DNA of 27,660 nt from SYIM01 sp041182885 (GTDB lineage: Bacteria; Pseudomonadota; Gammaproteobacteria; Burkholderiales; Burkholderiaceae_E), in the NCBI GenBank assembly GCA_049423065.1, contig JBMSQB010000060.1, positions 1 through 27,660 on the forward strand, read 5' to 3'. Below the pieces are notes generated by a model. It did not search any database and was not told the DNA's origin. It saw only the letters and a list, made by a program, of their open reading frames with translations. The position numbers and the translations under genes were made by a program. Positions within the stretch are counted from its first letter, which is position 1. The number at the start of each line of letters is the position of its first letter. This document shows, piece by piece, positions 7,083-15,550 of the stretch.

Positions 7083-8543
7083 TCAGGCCGAGGACCCGAT
7101 ATCCACCGGGTCGGGAACCCGGTCGCGCCCCGTCCCGGCAGGCTCATCATTGACAGGCAGGGCGCAAAACGCCTCGCGCACCGCAATCAACCGTTCGCGG
7201 GCGGCACGCACCCGCTCCACCGACCCCTGGAAGGTTTCCACCGCTCGGTCGCCAAGGCTCGGTGGTAGCCAGACCACCGCGCTCAGAGCGCCGGCAAGAT
7301 CGCGGGCGTGTCGGTCGGCACCCTGCAGCCAGTGATCGACCTGATCGATGACCGCGCCAATCTGCGCCACCCGCGCAGCGATGTGCGCAGCGCTGTACCG
7401 GCGCGCCCTGCTGAACGCAGAGAGCCGGGGCGCGCCGTCGCCCATCGCGGACGAGTCGGCCCCCGCGAGCTGTCGCGCCAGGGCAAGCTTGCCGGAGTCG
7501 TCGAAGGCAAGTTCGCCTGCCGACTGCTCGAGCTCGAGCTGCTGCGCGAACGCCTGCGCCGCGCGGTCCAGCCAGACCGGGTCCAGTGTTCGATCCACCC
7601 CCAGCCAATGGAGCACCCAGGTGTCGAACGCAGCCACCTGCGCAGGCGTGGCAGGCAGCATCCACCGAAGAATGGGCAGATGCTCGACACCCGCCTGCGA
7701 TCGACCGTCCAGAAGCGCCGCAACACGCAATACCCTCACCGCCCGCACCCAGCGTCGATCGCTGACCGTGACCGAAGCCTCCTTCAGGTTCGCGCGCAGG
7801 GCGACCAGGCCATCGATCAGCGAATCGCTCAGCGAAACCCGTCCGATCAACTGATCGATCGATGCCGTGACCGCCCGACTGAACCGCCAGGCTGGCGGCT
7901 CATCCTGCATAGCCGGCAAGGTGAGCAGCGTACGGAACGACGCATCGGCAACGGGTGAAACATCGCAGCGGAACAGGAACCGATCCTGAAACGCCCGCAT
8001 GCCGTCATCGTCGGGCAACTCGTTGGCCGCCGCCACCAGACAGGCAAGCGGAACCGCCACCCGCTGGGCCCCCTGATCGAACACCCGTTCGTTCAGTATC
8101 CCGAGCAGCGCATTGAGGATGGCCGAATTGGCCTTGAACACTTCATCCAGAAAGGCCACGTCTGCCGTCGGCAAATAGGCATCCGTCTGCCGCTCATACC
8201 GCCCTTCGTCGAGCGCCGAAAGCGAGAGCGGCCCAAACAGCTCCTCCGGCACCGTAAAACGCGTGACCAGCCGCTCGAACCAGCGCCCGCCCACCAGCTC
8301 GTGCACCCTGCGCGCGAGTGCGCTCTTGGCCGTGCCCGGCGGACCGATGAGGAGCACATGCTCGCCAGACAGTAGCGCGAGCAGCAGCACGCGGGCATGA
8401 TCGTCGCGTTCGAGGAGAGCCCCTGCCAGCCAGTCGATGACCTCGCGAAGCGTCTGTGCGCTGGGCAAACCATCGGCCGTTGGTTCGCGACCCGGTGTTT
8501 CACCTGGGGGCGGCTGATGGCGGACCGGAGCGCGTCGGTTCAT
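7083..8543 (-). CDS. ravA: MoxR-family AAA+ ATPase, RavA-like
   Basis: From ATG 8543 (GGAG eight bases upstream) the protein has 486 residues, close to RavA of E. coli (498). AAA+ motifs are Walker A GPPGTAKS (67-74), Walker B with Asp133-Glu134 in VAFLDEVF, sensor 1 in AAANELPDDD (171-180) and a candidate arginine finger at Arg188. The stretches VPEELFGPLSLSAL, GRYERQTDAYLP and ILNALLGILNERVF are typical of the RavA subfamily of MoxR ATPases. A helical region of unknown detail follows. RavA forms hexamers and works with ViaA as a chaperone-like machine. The frame is open further upstream to 8690, but that region lies inside zapE and is rejected. The gene follows zapE after 11 bases. Confidence 0.82.
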   Translation of the reverse strand: MNRRAPVRHQPPPGETPGREPTADGLPSAQTLREVIDWLAGALLERDDHARVLLLALLSGEHVLLIGPPGTAKSALARRVHELVGGRWFERLVTRFTVPEELFGPLSLSALDEGRYERQTDAYLPTADVAFLDEVFKANSAILNALLGILNERVFDQGAQRVAVPLACLVAAANELPDDDGMRAFQDRFLFRCDVSPVADASFRTLLTLPAMQDEPPAWRFSRAVTASIDQLIGRVSLSDSLIDGLVALRANLKEASVTVSDRRWVRAVRVLRVAALLDGRSQAGVEHLPILRWMLPATPAQVAAFDTWVLHWLGVDRTLDPVWLDRAAQAFAQQLELEQSAGELAFDDSGKLALARQLAGADSSAMGDGAPRLSAFSRARRYSAAHIAARVAQIGAVIDQVDHWLQGADRHARDLAGALSAVVWLPPSLGDRAVETFQGSVERVRAARERLIAVREAFCALPVNDEPAGTGRDRVPDPVDIGSSA

Positions 8544-8554
8544 GGGAGCTCCGA

Positions 8555-9688
8555 TCAGGCAAAACTTGTGGTCACCCCGCGGCGCGGCGCCTCGAGATAT
8601 TCGCGACTTTGCATCTCGGCAATCCGGCTCACTGTTCGGTGAAACTCGCCAGCCATCACGCCCTGGGTGTAAAGCGATTCGGGCGGGCATTGCGCCGACA
8701 CGATGAGCTTCACCTTCTGATCATAGAGGACGTCGACCAGCCAGACAAAGCGCCTGGCCTCGGACGCCATCGCCGCCGTCATTCTTGGCACATCAGACAG
8801 GATCACCGTATGAAATCGTGTGGCCAGTTCAAGATAGTCGTTCTGCGAGCGCGGTCCACCGCAAAGCGTTGCGAAGTCGAACCACACCACGCCCCCGGCA
8901 CGTCGGAGTGCCCGAACCTCGCGGTTTTCGATCAGCAGCGCTGACGATTCATCGGCGGCTTCAGCGATCGCCTCGAATGCCGAGGTCAGCGCGCGCTCGG
9001 CCGATTCATCGAGCGGGGTGAGGTAGGCCTGAATTTGGGCCAGCGACATCCGCCGGTAGTCCTGACCCGAATCGAGCTGCAGGCAGTCGGTGTGCTCATG
9101 AATCAGCGCAATGGCAGGCAGGATCCGGTCGCGATGCAGTCCATCAGGATAAAGATCGTCCGGACGGTAGTTCGAGGTCATCACGAAGCAGACCCCATGG
9201 CTGAAGAGGCCTCGCAAGAGCCGCTCGAGAATCATGGCGTCGGCAATGTCCGACACATGAAACTCGTCGAAGCAGATCAACCGGTGGCGCTGCGCCACGC
9301 GCCGTGCGAGTTCATCCAGGGGGTCGGGCCGCCCCTTCAACGACTCCAGCTCGCGATGCACCGCGCGCATGAACTCATGAAAATGGAGCCGCGTCTTTTT
9401 AAGCGGTCCGACTGCGCCATAGAAGCAGTCCATCACGAAGCTCTTGCCGCGGCCGACCCCGCCCCAAAGCCACACCCCACGTACCGCGCGGGGTGCCCGC
9501 CCGAACACCCGACCCAGCAGCCCGGGCATGCGATCGCCCGCCTGCTCGAGTTCATCGGCCAGTTGCTGCAGACGCAGCACCGCCCCGCGCTGCGCCGGAT
9601 CGTCGCGGTAACCGCGCGCTGCAAGCGAGCGCTCGTAGGCCTCGACGATGGAGGTTCCTGCCACCGTCACCCCAGCGGCTGCTGTCAA
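8555..9688 (-). CDS. zapE: Cell division ATPase ZapE (AFG1-like)
   Basis: The 377-residue protein belongs to the AFG1/ZapE P-loop ATPases. It has Walker A GGVGRGKS (76-83), the following FVMDCFY, HFHEFM near 103, and Walker B with Asp141-Glu142 in ICFDEFHVSDIADAM. MTSNYRPDDLYPDGLHRDRILP and the closing segment RFVWLVDVLYDQKVKL are also family signatures. ZapE acts at the Z-ring under stress in E. coli; the mitochondrial relative AFG1 is tied to quality control of respiratory chain subunits. The start used is TTG 9688, which overlaps the lpdA stop as TTGA. GTG at 9670 or 9664 are alternatives. It commonly follows the 2-oxoglutarate dehydrogenase genes in Burkholderiales. Confidence 0.93.
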   Translation of the reverse strand: MTAAAGVTVAGTSIVEAYERSLAARGYRDDPAQRGAVLRLQQLADELEQAGDRMPGLLGRVFGRAPRAVRGVWLWGGVGRGKSFVMDCFYGAVGPLKKTRLHFHEFMRAVHRELESLKGRPDPLDELARRVAQRHRLICFDEFHVSDIADAMILERLLRGLFSHGVCFVMTSNYRPDDLYPDGLHRDRILPAIALIHEHTDCLQLDSGQDYRRMSLAQIQAYLTPLDESAERALTSAFEAIAEAADESSALLIENREVRALRRAGGVVWFDFATLCGGPRSQNDYLELATRFHTVILSDVPRMTAAMASEARRFVWLVDVLYDQKVKLIVSAQCPPESLYTQGVMAGEFHRTVSRIAEMQSREYLEAPRRGVTTSFA

Positions 9689-11118
9689 CCGTTCAGCGCC
9701 CGATTGTCGGTGGCTGCGAGCGCCGCCTCACGCATGACTTCCGACAATGAGGGATGGGGATGACATATCCGCCCGATGTCCTCGGCCGAGGCCTTGAACT
9801 CCATGGCGAGAACCGCCTCCGCAATCAGGTCGGAGGCGTTGGAGGCAACGATATGAACGCCCAGCACCTCATCGGTGGTATCGCATGCAAGCACGCGCAC
9901 GAACCCGGCCGACGCGCCCGTACCCAACGCCCTGCCATTGGCCGCAAACGGAAACTGGCCACTCTTGAACGAACGGCCCGCCGCCTTCAGCTGCTGCTCG
10001 GTCTGGCCGACCCATGCGATCTCCGGCGAGGTGTAAATCACCCAGGGAATGCAGTTGTAGTCGATGTGCGGCTTCTGACCCGCGATCAGTTCGGCGACCA
10101 TCACGCCTTCGTCTTCGGCCTTATGCGCAAGCATGGGGCCGCGCACCACATCACCGATCGCCCAGATGCCCGGCACCGCGGTGCGGCAGCCCTCGTCCAC
10201 CGGAATGAACCCACGGGCGTCAGCCGACAGGCCGACCGAATCGAGACCCAGACCATCGGTGTTGGGCACCCGGCCCACCGACACAATCAGACGGTCGCAC
10301 TCCAGGGTCTGCGCGGCACCAGCCGAATCCGTCCAGGCGATGCTCAAGCCCTTGGCGCTTCGCGTGACCTCACCAATGCGGGCGCCGAGATGAATGGCGA
10401 GTCCCTGCTTGGTGAACTGCTTCCATGCTTCCTTTCGAACCGCTTCGTCAGCTGCCGCCAGAAACTCGGGCAGGGCCTCGAGGATCGTGACCTGGCTGCC
10501 GAGGCGGCGCCAGACCGAGCCGAGCTCAAGCCCGATGACACCGGCCCCGATCACGCCCAGCCGCTTCGGAACCTCGCCCAGGGCAAGCGCACCCTCGTTG
10601 TCGCAGATCAGTTGATTGTCCACCGGGATCGATGGCAGATGACGCGCTTTGGAGCCAGTGGCCAGGATGACCTGTGCTGCATCGCAACTGACCGGGTCGC
10701 CCTCGCCGCTCACCTCGACCAGAAAGCGGCCCTCGCGCGTGCCCGTCAGCCGGCCATGTCCCTTGAGCCAGGTGATCTTGTTCTTTCGGAACAGAAACTC
10801 GATGCCTTTGGTCATCTTGCCAACGATGCCGTCCTTGCGCGCCATCATCCTGGCGACATCGACGCTCGCACCTTTGACCGCAATGCCGTGATCAGCTGCG
10901 TCGTGCTGCATCGATTCGAACATTTCCGACGAGGCGAGCAGGGCCTTGGATGGAATGCAGCCCACATTGAGGCAGGTGCCGCCCAGCGCCGCCTCCCCGC
11001 GCGGGTTGCGCCACTGTTCCACGCAGCCCACTTTCATACCCAGTTGCGCCGCGCGAATCGCAGCGATATAGCCACCGGGCCCGGCACCGATCACAATCAG
11101 ATCAAAGGTCTGTGACAT
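9685..11118 (-). CDS. lpdA: Dihydrolipoyl dehydrogenase, E3 of the 2-oxoglutarate dehydrogenase complex
   Basis: The 477-residue flavoprotein has the FAD motif GAGPGG (11-16), the redox disulfide Cys49/Cys54 in GGTCLNVGCIPSKALL, an NAD-binding GAGVIGLELGSVW near residue 190, and the C-terminal acid-base pair His455/Glu460 in HPHPSLSE. It reoxidises dihydrolipoamide on SucB and passes electrons to NAD+. Its position 17 bases after sucB indicates that it serves the 2-oxoglutarate complex, although lpdA products can be shared with other lipoyl enzymes. ATG 11118 has GGAG eight bases upstream. Full length with no missing catalytic residue. Confidence 0.96.
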   Translation of the reverse strand: MSQTFDLIVIGAGPGGYIAAIRAAQLGMKVGCVEQWRNPRGEAALGGTCLNVGCIPSKALLASSEMFESMQHDAADHGIAVKGASVDVARMMARKDGIVGKMTKGIEFLFRKNKITWLKGHGRLTGTREGRFLVEVSGEGDPVSCDAAQVILATGSKARHLPSIPVDNQLICDNEGALALGEVPKRLGVIGAGVIGLELGSVWRRLGSQVTILEALPEFLAAADEAVRKEAWKQFTKQGLAIHLGARIGEVTRSAKGLSIAWTDSAGAAQTLECDRLIVSVGRVPNTDGLGLDSVGLSADARGFIPVDEGCRTAVPGIWAIGDVVRGPMLAHKAEDEGVMVAELIAGQKPHIDYNCIPWVIYTSPEIAWVGQTEQQLKAAGRSFKSGQFPFAANGRALGTGASAGFVRVLACDTTDEVLGVHIVASNASDLIAEAVLAMEFKASAEDIGRICHPHPSLSEVMREAALAATDNRALNG

Positions 11119-11135
11119 GGCTGGTTCTCCGCCGA

Positions 11136-12398
11136 TCAGATATCAAGCAACAGGCGGGCAGGATCTTCCAGCGCATCCTTGATGGCCACCAGGAACAGCA
11201 CAGCCTCGCGCCCATCGATGATCCGATGGTCGTACGACAGCGCGAGGTAGTTCATGGGCCGCACGACGATCTGGCCATTCTCGACTACCGCACGATCCTT
11301 GGTCGCATGAACACCCAGAATGGCGGACTGCGGCGGATTGATGATGGGGGTGGAGAGCATGGACCCAAACACACCACCGTTACTGATCGAGAACGTGCCA
11401 CCGGACAGTTCCTCGATCCCGAGCTTGCCGTCCTGCGCACGCTTGCCAAAATCTGAAATCGCCTTTTCGGTCTGGCCGAAGCTCAGCTGATCGGCATCAC
11501 GCAGCACCGGCACCACCAGCCCGCGCGGCGAGCCAACGGCCACGCCCACATCAAAGAACCCGTGATACACGATGTCGGAGCCGTCGATCGATGCATTGAC
11601 CAGGGGATATTTCTTGAGCGCGTGAACCGCCGCTTTCACGAAGAAAGACATGAATCCCAGCCGCACGCCATGATCTTTCTCGAAGCGGTCCTGGTACTTC
11701 TTGCGCAGGTCCATGACCGGCTGCATGTTCACTTCATTGAACGTGGTGAGAATGGCATTGGTCGCCTGCGACTGCAGCAACCGCTCGGCCACCCGCTGCC
11801 GAAGTCGCGACATGGGAACACGCTGCTCGGGCCGCCCCTCGGTGAGGCGCTCGATGTCGACTGGCGCCTTCACCACCGGCAGCGCGCCAGCGGGTGCACC
11901 AGTGGGAATTGCCGCCGGGGCGGGGGTCTGGCTCTGCGCCGCCACGGCGCCGATGACATCCCCCTTGGTGATGCGCCCATCGCGGCCGGTTCCCGCGACC
12001 TGCGATGCCGCGAGCCCGGACTCGGCCATCATTTTCGCTGCGGCGGGCATGGCGATTCCAGCCTTCGCCTGCGAGGCTGGTGCTGTCGCGGCAGCCGGCG
12101 GAGCAGCCGCAGCGGCAGCCGGCGCAGGCGCAGCCGTCGGCGCGGCGCCGGTCGACGCCTCGGTATCGATCGTGGCGATCACTTCACCCGAGACCACGGT
12201 AGATCCGTCGCCTTTCACCACCGAAACCAGCACACCTGCGGATGGCGCGGGCAATTCGAGCACCACCTTGTCGGTCTCGACATCAATCAGGTTTTCATCG
12301 CGCGCCACCGCCTCGCCCGGCTTCTTGTGCCACTGGAGCAGCGTCGCCTCGGCGACCGATTCGGATAGTTGTGGAACCTTGACTTCAATCAGGGCCAT
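11136..12398 (-). CDS. sucB: Dihydrolipoyllysine succinyltransferase, E2 of the 2-oxoglutarate dehydrogenase complex
   Basis: The 420-residue protein has one lipoyl domain (about 1-78, lipoylated Lys44 in ETDKVVLE), then an Ala/Pro linker (about 80-112). A peripheral-subunit binding domain follows (about 115-150), then a second Ala/Pro linker and the catalytic domain (about 180-420). The catalytic His391 and Asp395 lie in SYDHRIIDG. It transfers the succinyl group from TPP to CoA and forms the core of the complex. The ribosome site GGAG lies inside a small dyad, CGGA-GAAC-TCCG, just before ATG. That could mildly mask it. The linkers are richer in Ala than in E. coli SucB, as is usual in GC-rich genomes. 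The gene is also known as odhB in Burkholderiales. Confidence 0.96.
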   Translation of the reverse strand: MALIEVKVPQLSESVAEATLLQWHKKPGEAVARDENLIDVETDKVVLELPAPSAGVLVSVVKGDGSTVVSGEVIATIDTEASTGAAPTAAPAPAAAAAAPPAAATAPASQAKAGIAMPAAAKMMAESGLAASQVAGTGRDGRITKGDVIGAVAAQSQTPAPAAIPTGAPAGALPVVKAPVDIERLTEGRPEQRVPMSRLRQRVAERLLQSQATNAILTTFNEVNMQPVMDLRKKYQDRFEKDHGVRLGFMSFFVKAAVHALKKYPLVNASIDGSDIVYHGFFDVGVAVGSPRGLVVPVLRDADQLSFGQTEKAISDFGKRAQDGKLGIEELSGGTFSISNGGVFGSMLSTPIINPPQSAILGVHATKDRAVVENGQIVVRPMNYLALSYDHRIIDGREAVLFLVAIKDALEDPARLLLDI

Positions 12399-12453
12399 CG
12401 GAGTTCTCCGGTATCTGTTGTTTGTATCTGAACGAGTGAACAGGTACGAACGC

Positions 12454-12478
12454 GGGCTGCGCTGTCAGAGCGCGGCCC
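12454..12478 (-). other. Intergenic hairpin between sucA and sucB
   Basis: GGGC and GCGCT pair with AGCGC and GCCC around a five-base loop, with one mismatch in the stem. It begins 19 bases past the sucA stop, in a 99-base gap. No U-run follows, so it is more likely an RNA stability or attenuation element than a terminator. Confidence 0.4.
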
Positions 12479-12497
12479 GGTCGCAAATAAGTGGGGA

Positions 12498-15359
12498 TCA
12501 GCTCGCCTTGCGACTGCGCGTGCGCGACTCGCCGAACGCGGCAGCGATCAGGTCCTTCTGCTGCGCATAGTGCTTGTCGTAGTAGCCAACGGCGGGCGAT
12601 GCGGATGCAGGGCGGCCCGCGTAGCTGAGCGTCTGGCCTTCACGGAGCACCTCGCCAACGTGATGCTGGGCGTAGAACCAGGCACCCTGGTTCTGCGGCT
12701 CGTCCTGGCACCACACCACCTGCGTGGCGGCGCTGAACTTGCGCATCTCGGCCTCGAACGCCTTGTGCGGGAACGGATACAGCTGCTCGATGCGGATCAG
12801 TGCAATGTCGTCGAGCTTGCGCTCGCGGCGCGCGGCGAGCAGGTCGTAATAGACCTTGCCAGTGCAGACCACCACGCGCTTGACCTTCTTTGCCTCGATC
12901 GTGGTATCGGTTTCGCCGATGACCGTTTTGAACTCGCCCTTGGCGAGATCGTCGAGACTGGACACCGCCTCCTTGTTTCGCAGCAGCGACTTGGGCGTGA
13001 ACAGCACCAGCGGCTTTCTGAACATGCGCACCATCTGTCGGCGCAACACATGGAAGATTTGCGCAGGGGTGGTGGGCTGGCAAACCTGCATGTTGTGCTC
13101 GGCACAAAGCTGCAGGAAACGCTCGATGCGCGCCGACGAATGCTCGGGACCCTGCCCCTCATAGCCATGCGGGAGCATGAGCGTGAGGCCGCACGCGCGC
13201 CCCCACTTGGTTTCGCCCGAGGAGATGAACTGGTCGATCACCACCTGCGCACCGTTGACGAAGTCGCCGAACTGCGCTTCCCAGATCACCAGCGTATTGG
13301 GCTCGGCAGTGGCGTAACCGTATTCGAACCCGAGCACGGCCTCCTCGGACAGCACCGAGTCAATGACAATGAACTGCCCCTGCTTGTCGCTCACGAACTG
13401 GAGCGGTATGTAGGCGCCCTGATCCCATTTCTCGCGCGCCTGATCGTGCAGGACCGAGTGGCGGTGCGTAAAGGTGCCGCGACCGGAATCCTGACCGGAC
13501 AGGCGCACGCCATAGCCCGCCGCCACCAGCGATGCAAACGCCAGATGTTCGCCCATGCCCCAGTCGAGTGGCTGGTCACCATTGGCCATGGCCCGACGGT
13601 CGCTCACCACCTTTTCCACCAGCGGGTGGAGCTTGAAGCCCGCTGGAATGGTGGTGATACGCTCGCCCAGACGCTTGAGTTCGGCGCGCGGCAAGGCGGT
13701 ATCAGCCGAGTCGGTCCACTTGCGATTGAGGAACGGCAGCCAATCGACGGCAAACTTGCTCTTGAAGTTGGTGATCAGCGGATCGAACGTGTTCTTGCCC
13801 TCGTCCATGGCGGCGCGGAACTCGGCAACGAACCGGTCACCATCGGCCGCAGCGATCACGCCCTGCGCAGCCAGCTTGTCGGCGAAGAGCTTGCGCGTGC
13901 CCGGGTGCGTGCCGATGCGCTTGTACATCATGGGCTGCGTTACAGCAGGCGTGTCCTGCTCGTTGTGGCCGAGCTTGCGGAAGCAAACGATGTCAACGAC
14001 CACATCCTTGCGGAACTGCTGACGGAAATCGAGCGCAAGCTGCGTGGCAAAGACCACCGCTTCGGGATCATCGCCATTCACATGCAGCACCGGCGCCTCG
14101 ATCATTTTGGCAACGTCGGTGCAATAGATGGTCGAGCGTGTGTCGCGGGGATCGGAGGTGGTAAAGCCGATCTGGTTGTTGATCACGATGTGGACCGTGC
14201 CGCGCGTGCCGTAACCACGGGTCTGGGCCAGATTGAGCGTTTCCATGACCACGCCCTGCCCGGCGAACGCCGCATCGCCGTGCACCACGATCGGCAGCAC
14301 CTGATCGCCATTGCGGTCACCGCGGCGGACCATACGGGCCTTCGCCGAGCCCGCCACCACCGGGTTGACGATCTCCAGGTGCGAGGGATTGAACGCAAGC
14401 GACACATGGACCGGACCGCCCGGGGTCGTGAGGTCACTCGAAAAACCGTTGTGGTATTTCACATCACCCGAGGGCAGGTCATCGGCATGCTGGCCTTCAA
14501 ACTCGGCAAACAGGTCGCGCGGCATTTTGCCCAGCACATTCACGAGCACATTCAGACGCCCGCGATGCGCCATGCCGATGACGATTTCCTCCACGCCCGA
14601 TTCACCGGCGCGCTGGATCAGCTCGTCCATGGCCGCAATGAAGCTCTCGCCGCCCTCGAGCGAAAATCGCTTCTGACCGACATAACGGGTATGCAGGTAG
14701 CGCTCGAGTCCCTCGGCCGCGGTCAACCGTTCGAGAATGCGCTTTTTCTTGTCCGCAGAAAAATTGGGCTTGGCCCGCGACGATTCCAGACGCTCCTGCA
14801 TCCAGCGCTTTTGCGCGGGATCGGTCATGTGCATGAACTCGGCGCCGATTGAGCCGCAATAGGTCTCGCGCAGCGCCCGGACAATTTCGCGAAGCGGCGC
14901 GGTATCGAAGCCGAAATAAGTGTTGGCCGCCGAATAAATGTTGGCATGATCGCCTTCCGAAAAATCATAGAAGGCGGGTTCAAGCTCGGGGATGGAGGGC
15001 TGCTCCTGGCGCTTGAGCGGATCAAGGTCGGCCCAGCGGTTGCCCAGGAACCGGTACGCTGCCACCAGCGACTGCACGAACACCTGCTTGCGTGCTGACG
15101 ACGCATCGCCCCCCATGAGGCGGGGCCGCAGCGTACCCTCGCGCGACCGCTCGGCAAACGACTGCACGATGGGCGCATGCGCAATGTCTCGCGACTGCGC
15201 ACTGCCGTCAGCCGCCGGCACCATCTGCATGTTGTCGAAATATTCCCGCCAGGTTTCAGGCACCGAGCCGGGATTCTTGAGGTAACTCTCGTAGAGTTCC
15301 TCGAGGTAAGGCGCGTTCGCGCCGAACAGATAAGCGTTGGACTGGAAGGCCTTCATCAT
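12498..15359 (-). CDS. sucA: 2-oxoglutarate dehydrogenase E1 component
   Basis: The 953-residue protein is full length for SucA (933 in E. coli). It opens with the short E2-binding segment (NAYLFGANAPYLEELYESYLKNP), a hallmark of SucA. The TPP domains carry MAHRGRLNVLVN (263-274), GDAAFAGQGVVMETLN (361-376) and INNQIGFTTSD. The C-terminal transketolase-like part has LPHGYEGQGPEHSSARIERFLQL. It decarboxylates 2-oxoglutarate and transfers succinyl to the lipoyl arm of SucB. The first of two adjacent ATG codons (15359) is preferred because AAAGGTGA lies about six bases upstream. It sits 187 bases after gltA, the largest gap in the array, so it may have its own promoter. The gene is also called odhA. 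Confidence 0.97.
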   Translation of the reverse strand: MMKAFQSNAYLFGANAPYLEELYESYLKNPGSVPETWREYFDNMQMVPAADGSAQSRDIAHAPIVQSFAERSREGTLRPRLMGGDASSARKQVFVQSLVAAYRFLGNRWADLDPLKRQEQPSIPELEPAFYDFSEGDHANIYSAANTYFGFDTAPLREIVRALRETYCGSIGAEFMHMTDPAQKRWMQERLESSRAKPNFSADKKKRILERLTAAEGLERYLHTRYVGQKRFSLEGGESFIAAMDELIQRAGESGVEEIVIGMAHRGRLNVLVNVLGKMPRDLFAEFEGQHADDLPSGDVKYHNGFSSDLTTPGGPVHVSLAFNPSHLEIVNPVVAGSAKARMVRRGDRNGDQVLPIVVHGDAAFAGQGVVMETLNLAQTRGYGTRGTVHIVINNQIGFTTSDPRDTRSTIYCTDVAKMIEAPVLHVNGDDPEAVVFATQLALDFRQQFRKDVVVDIVCFRKLGHNEQDTPAVTQPMMYKRIGTHPGTRKLFADKLAAQGVIAAADGDRFVAEFRAAMDEGKNTFDPLITNFKSKFAVDWLPFLNRKWTDSADTALPRAELKRLGERITTIPAGFKLHPLVEKVVSDRRAMANGDQPLDWGMGEHLAFASLVAAGYGVRLSGQDSGRGTFTHRHSVLHDQAREKWDQGAYIPLQFVSDKQGQFIVIDSVLSEEAVLGFEYGYATAEPNTLVIWEAQFGDFVNGAQVVIDQFISSGETKWGRACGLTLMLPHGYEGQGPEHSSARIERFLQLCAEHNMQVCQPTTPAQIFHVLRRQMVRMFRKPLVLFTPKSLLRNKEAVSSLDDLAKGEFKTVIGETDTTIEAKKVKRVVVCTGKVYYDLLAARRERKLDDIALIRIEQLYPFPHKAFEAEMRKFSAATQVVWCQDEPQNQGAWFYAQHHVGEVLREGQTLSYAGRPASASPAVGYYDKHYAQQKDLIAAAFGESRTRSRKAS

Positions 15360-15510
15360 CGCGCGTCACCTTTCTTATGAACGAGCTTCTCGTTTAAGAG
15401 GCCCGGCTCCAGCCGAGAGGGACTGGAGTCGGCGGAGCGGTGTCCGGCTTCCGGAGCACTGATCCGTGACTTGAACGCGCCCGAGCCCCCCTGCGGGAGC
15501 GCGGGCACTC

Positions 15511-15525
15511 AAGATTGCTGATCTT
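15511..15525. promoter_or_regulatory. Small perfect dyad in the gltA-sucA gap
   Basis: AAGAT-TGCTG-ATCTT is a perfect 5-bp inverted repeat with a five-base spacer. It overlaps the -10 candidate of the possible sucA promoter, a position suited to an operator. Such short dyads also occur by chance. Confidence 0.25.
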
Positions 15526-15550
15526 ACAACGTGATCGCCTAGCGACTCAA
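15521..15550 (-). promoter_or_regulatory. Candidate internal promoter for sucA-sucB-lpdA
   Basis: On the minus strand TTGAGT (15550-15545, overlapping the gltA stop) is followed after 18 bases by TAAGAT (15526-15521). Each hexamer matches four of six consensus positions. It lies in the 187-base gap ahead of sucA, where a promoter would be useful. The rest of that gap holds a 6-bp inverted repeat (CTCCAG/CTGGAG) and no gene. Confidence 0.3.

Noticed and set aside
8544..8690. Upstream extension of ravA into zapE
   Set aside because: It overlaps conserved zapE coding sequence. ATG 8543 has a ribosome site and the normal family length.
9754..11115. A 453-codon plus-strand frame opposite lpdA, and similar long frames opposite sdhA (18476-19693) and acnA (25471-26487)
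   Set aside because: All are shadows of well-supported enzymes, with low-complexity Arg/His/Gly-rich translations and no domain.
12570..14852. A 760-codon open frame on the plus strand opposite sucA
   Set aside because: It lies wholly antisense to a full-length sucA with intact motifs. Long antisense frames are expected in GC-rich genes, and no family is recognisable in it.
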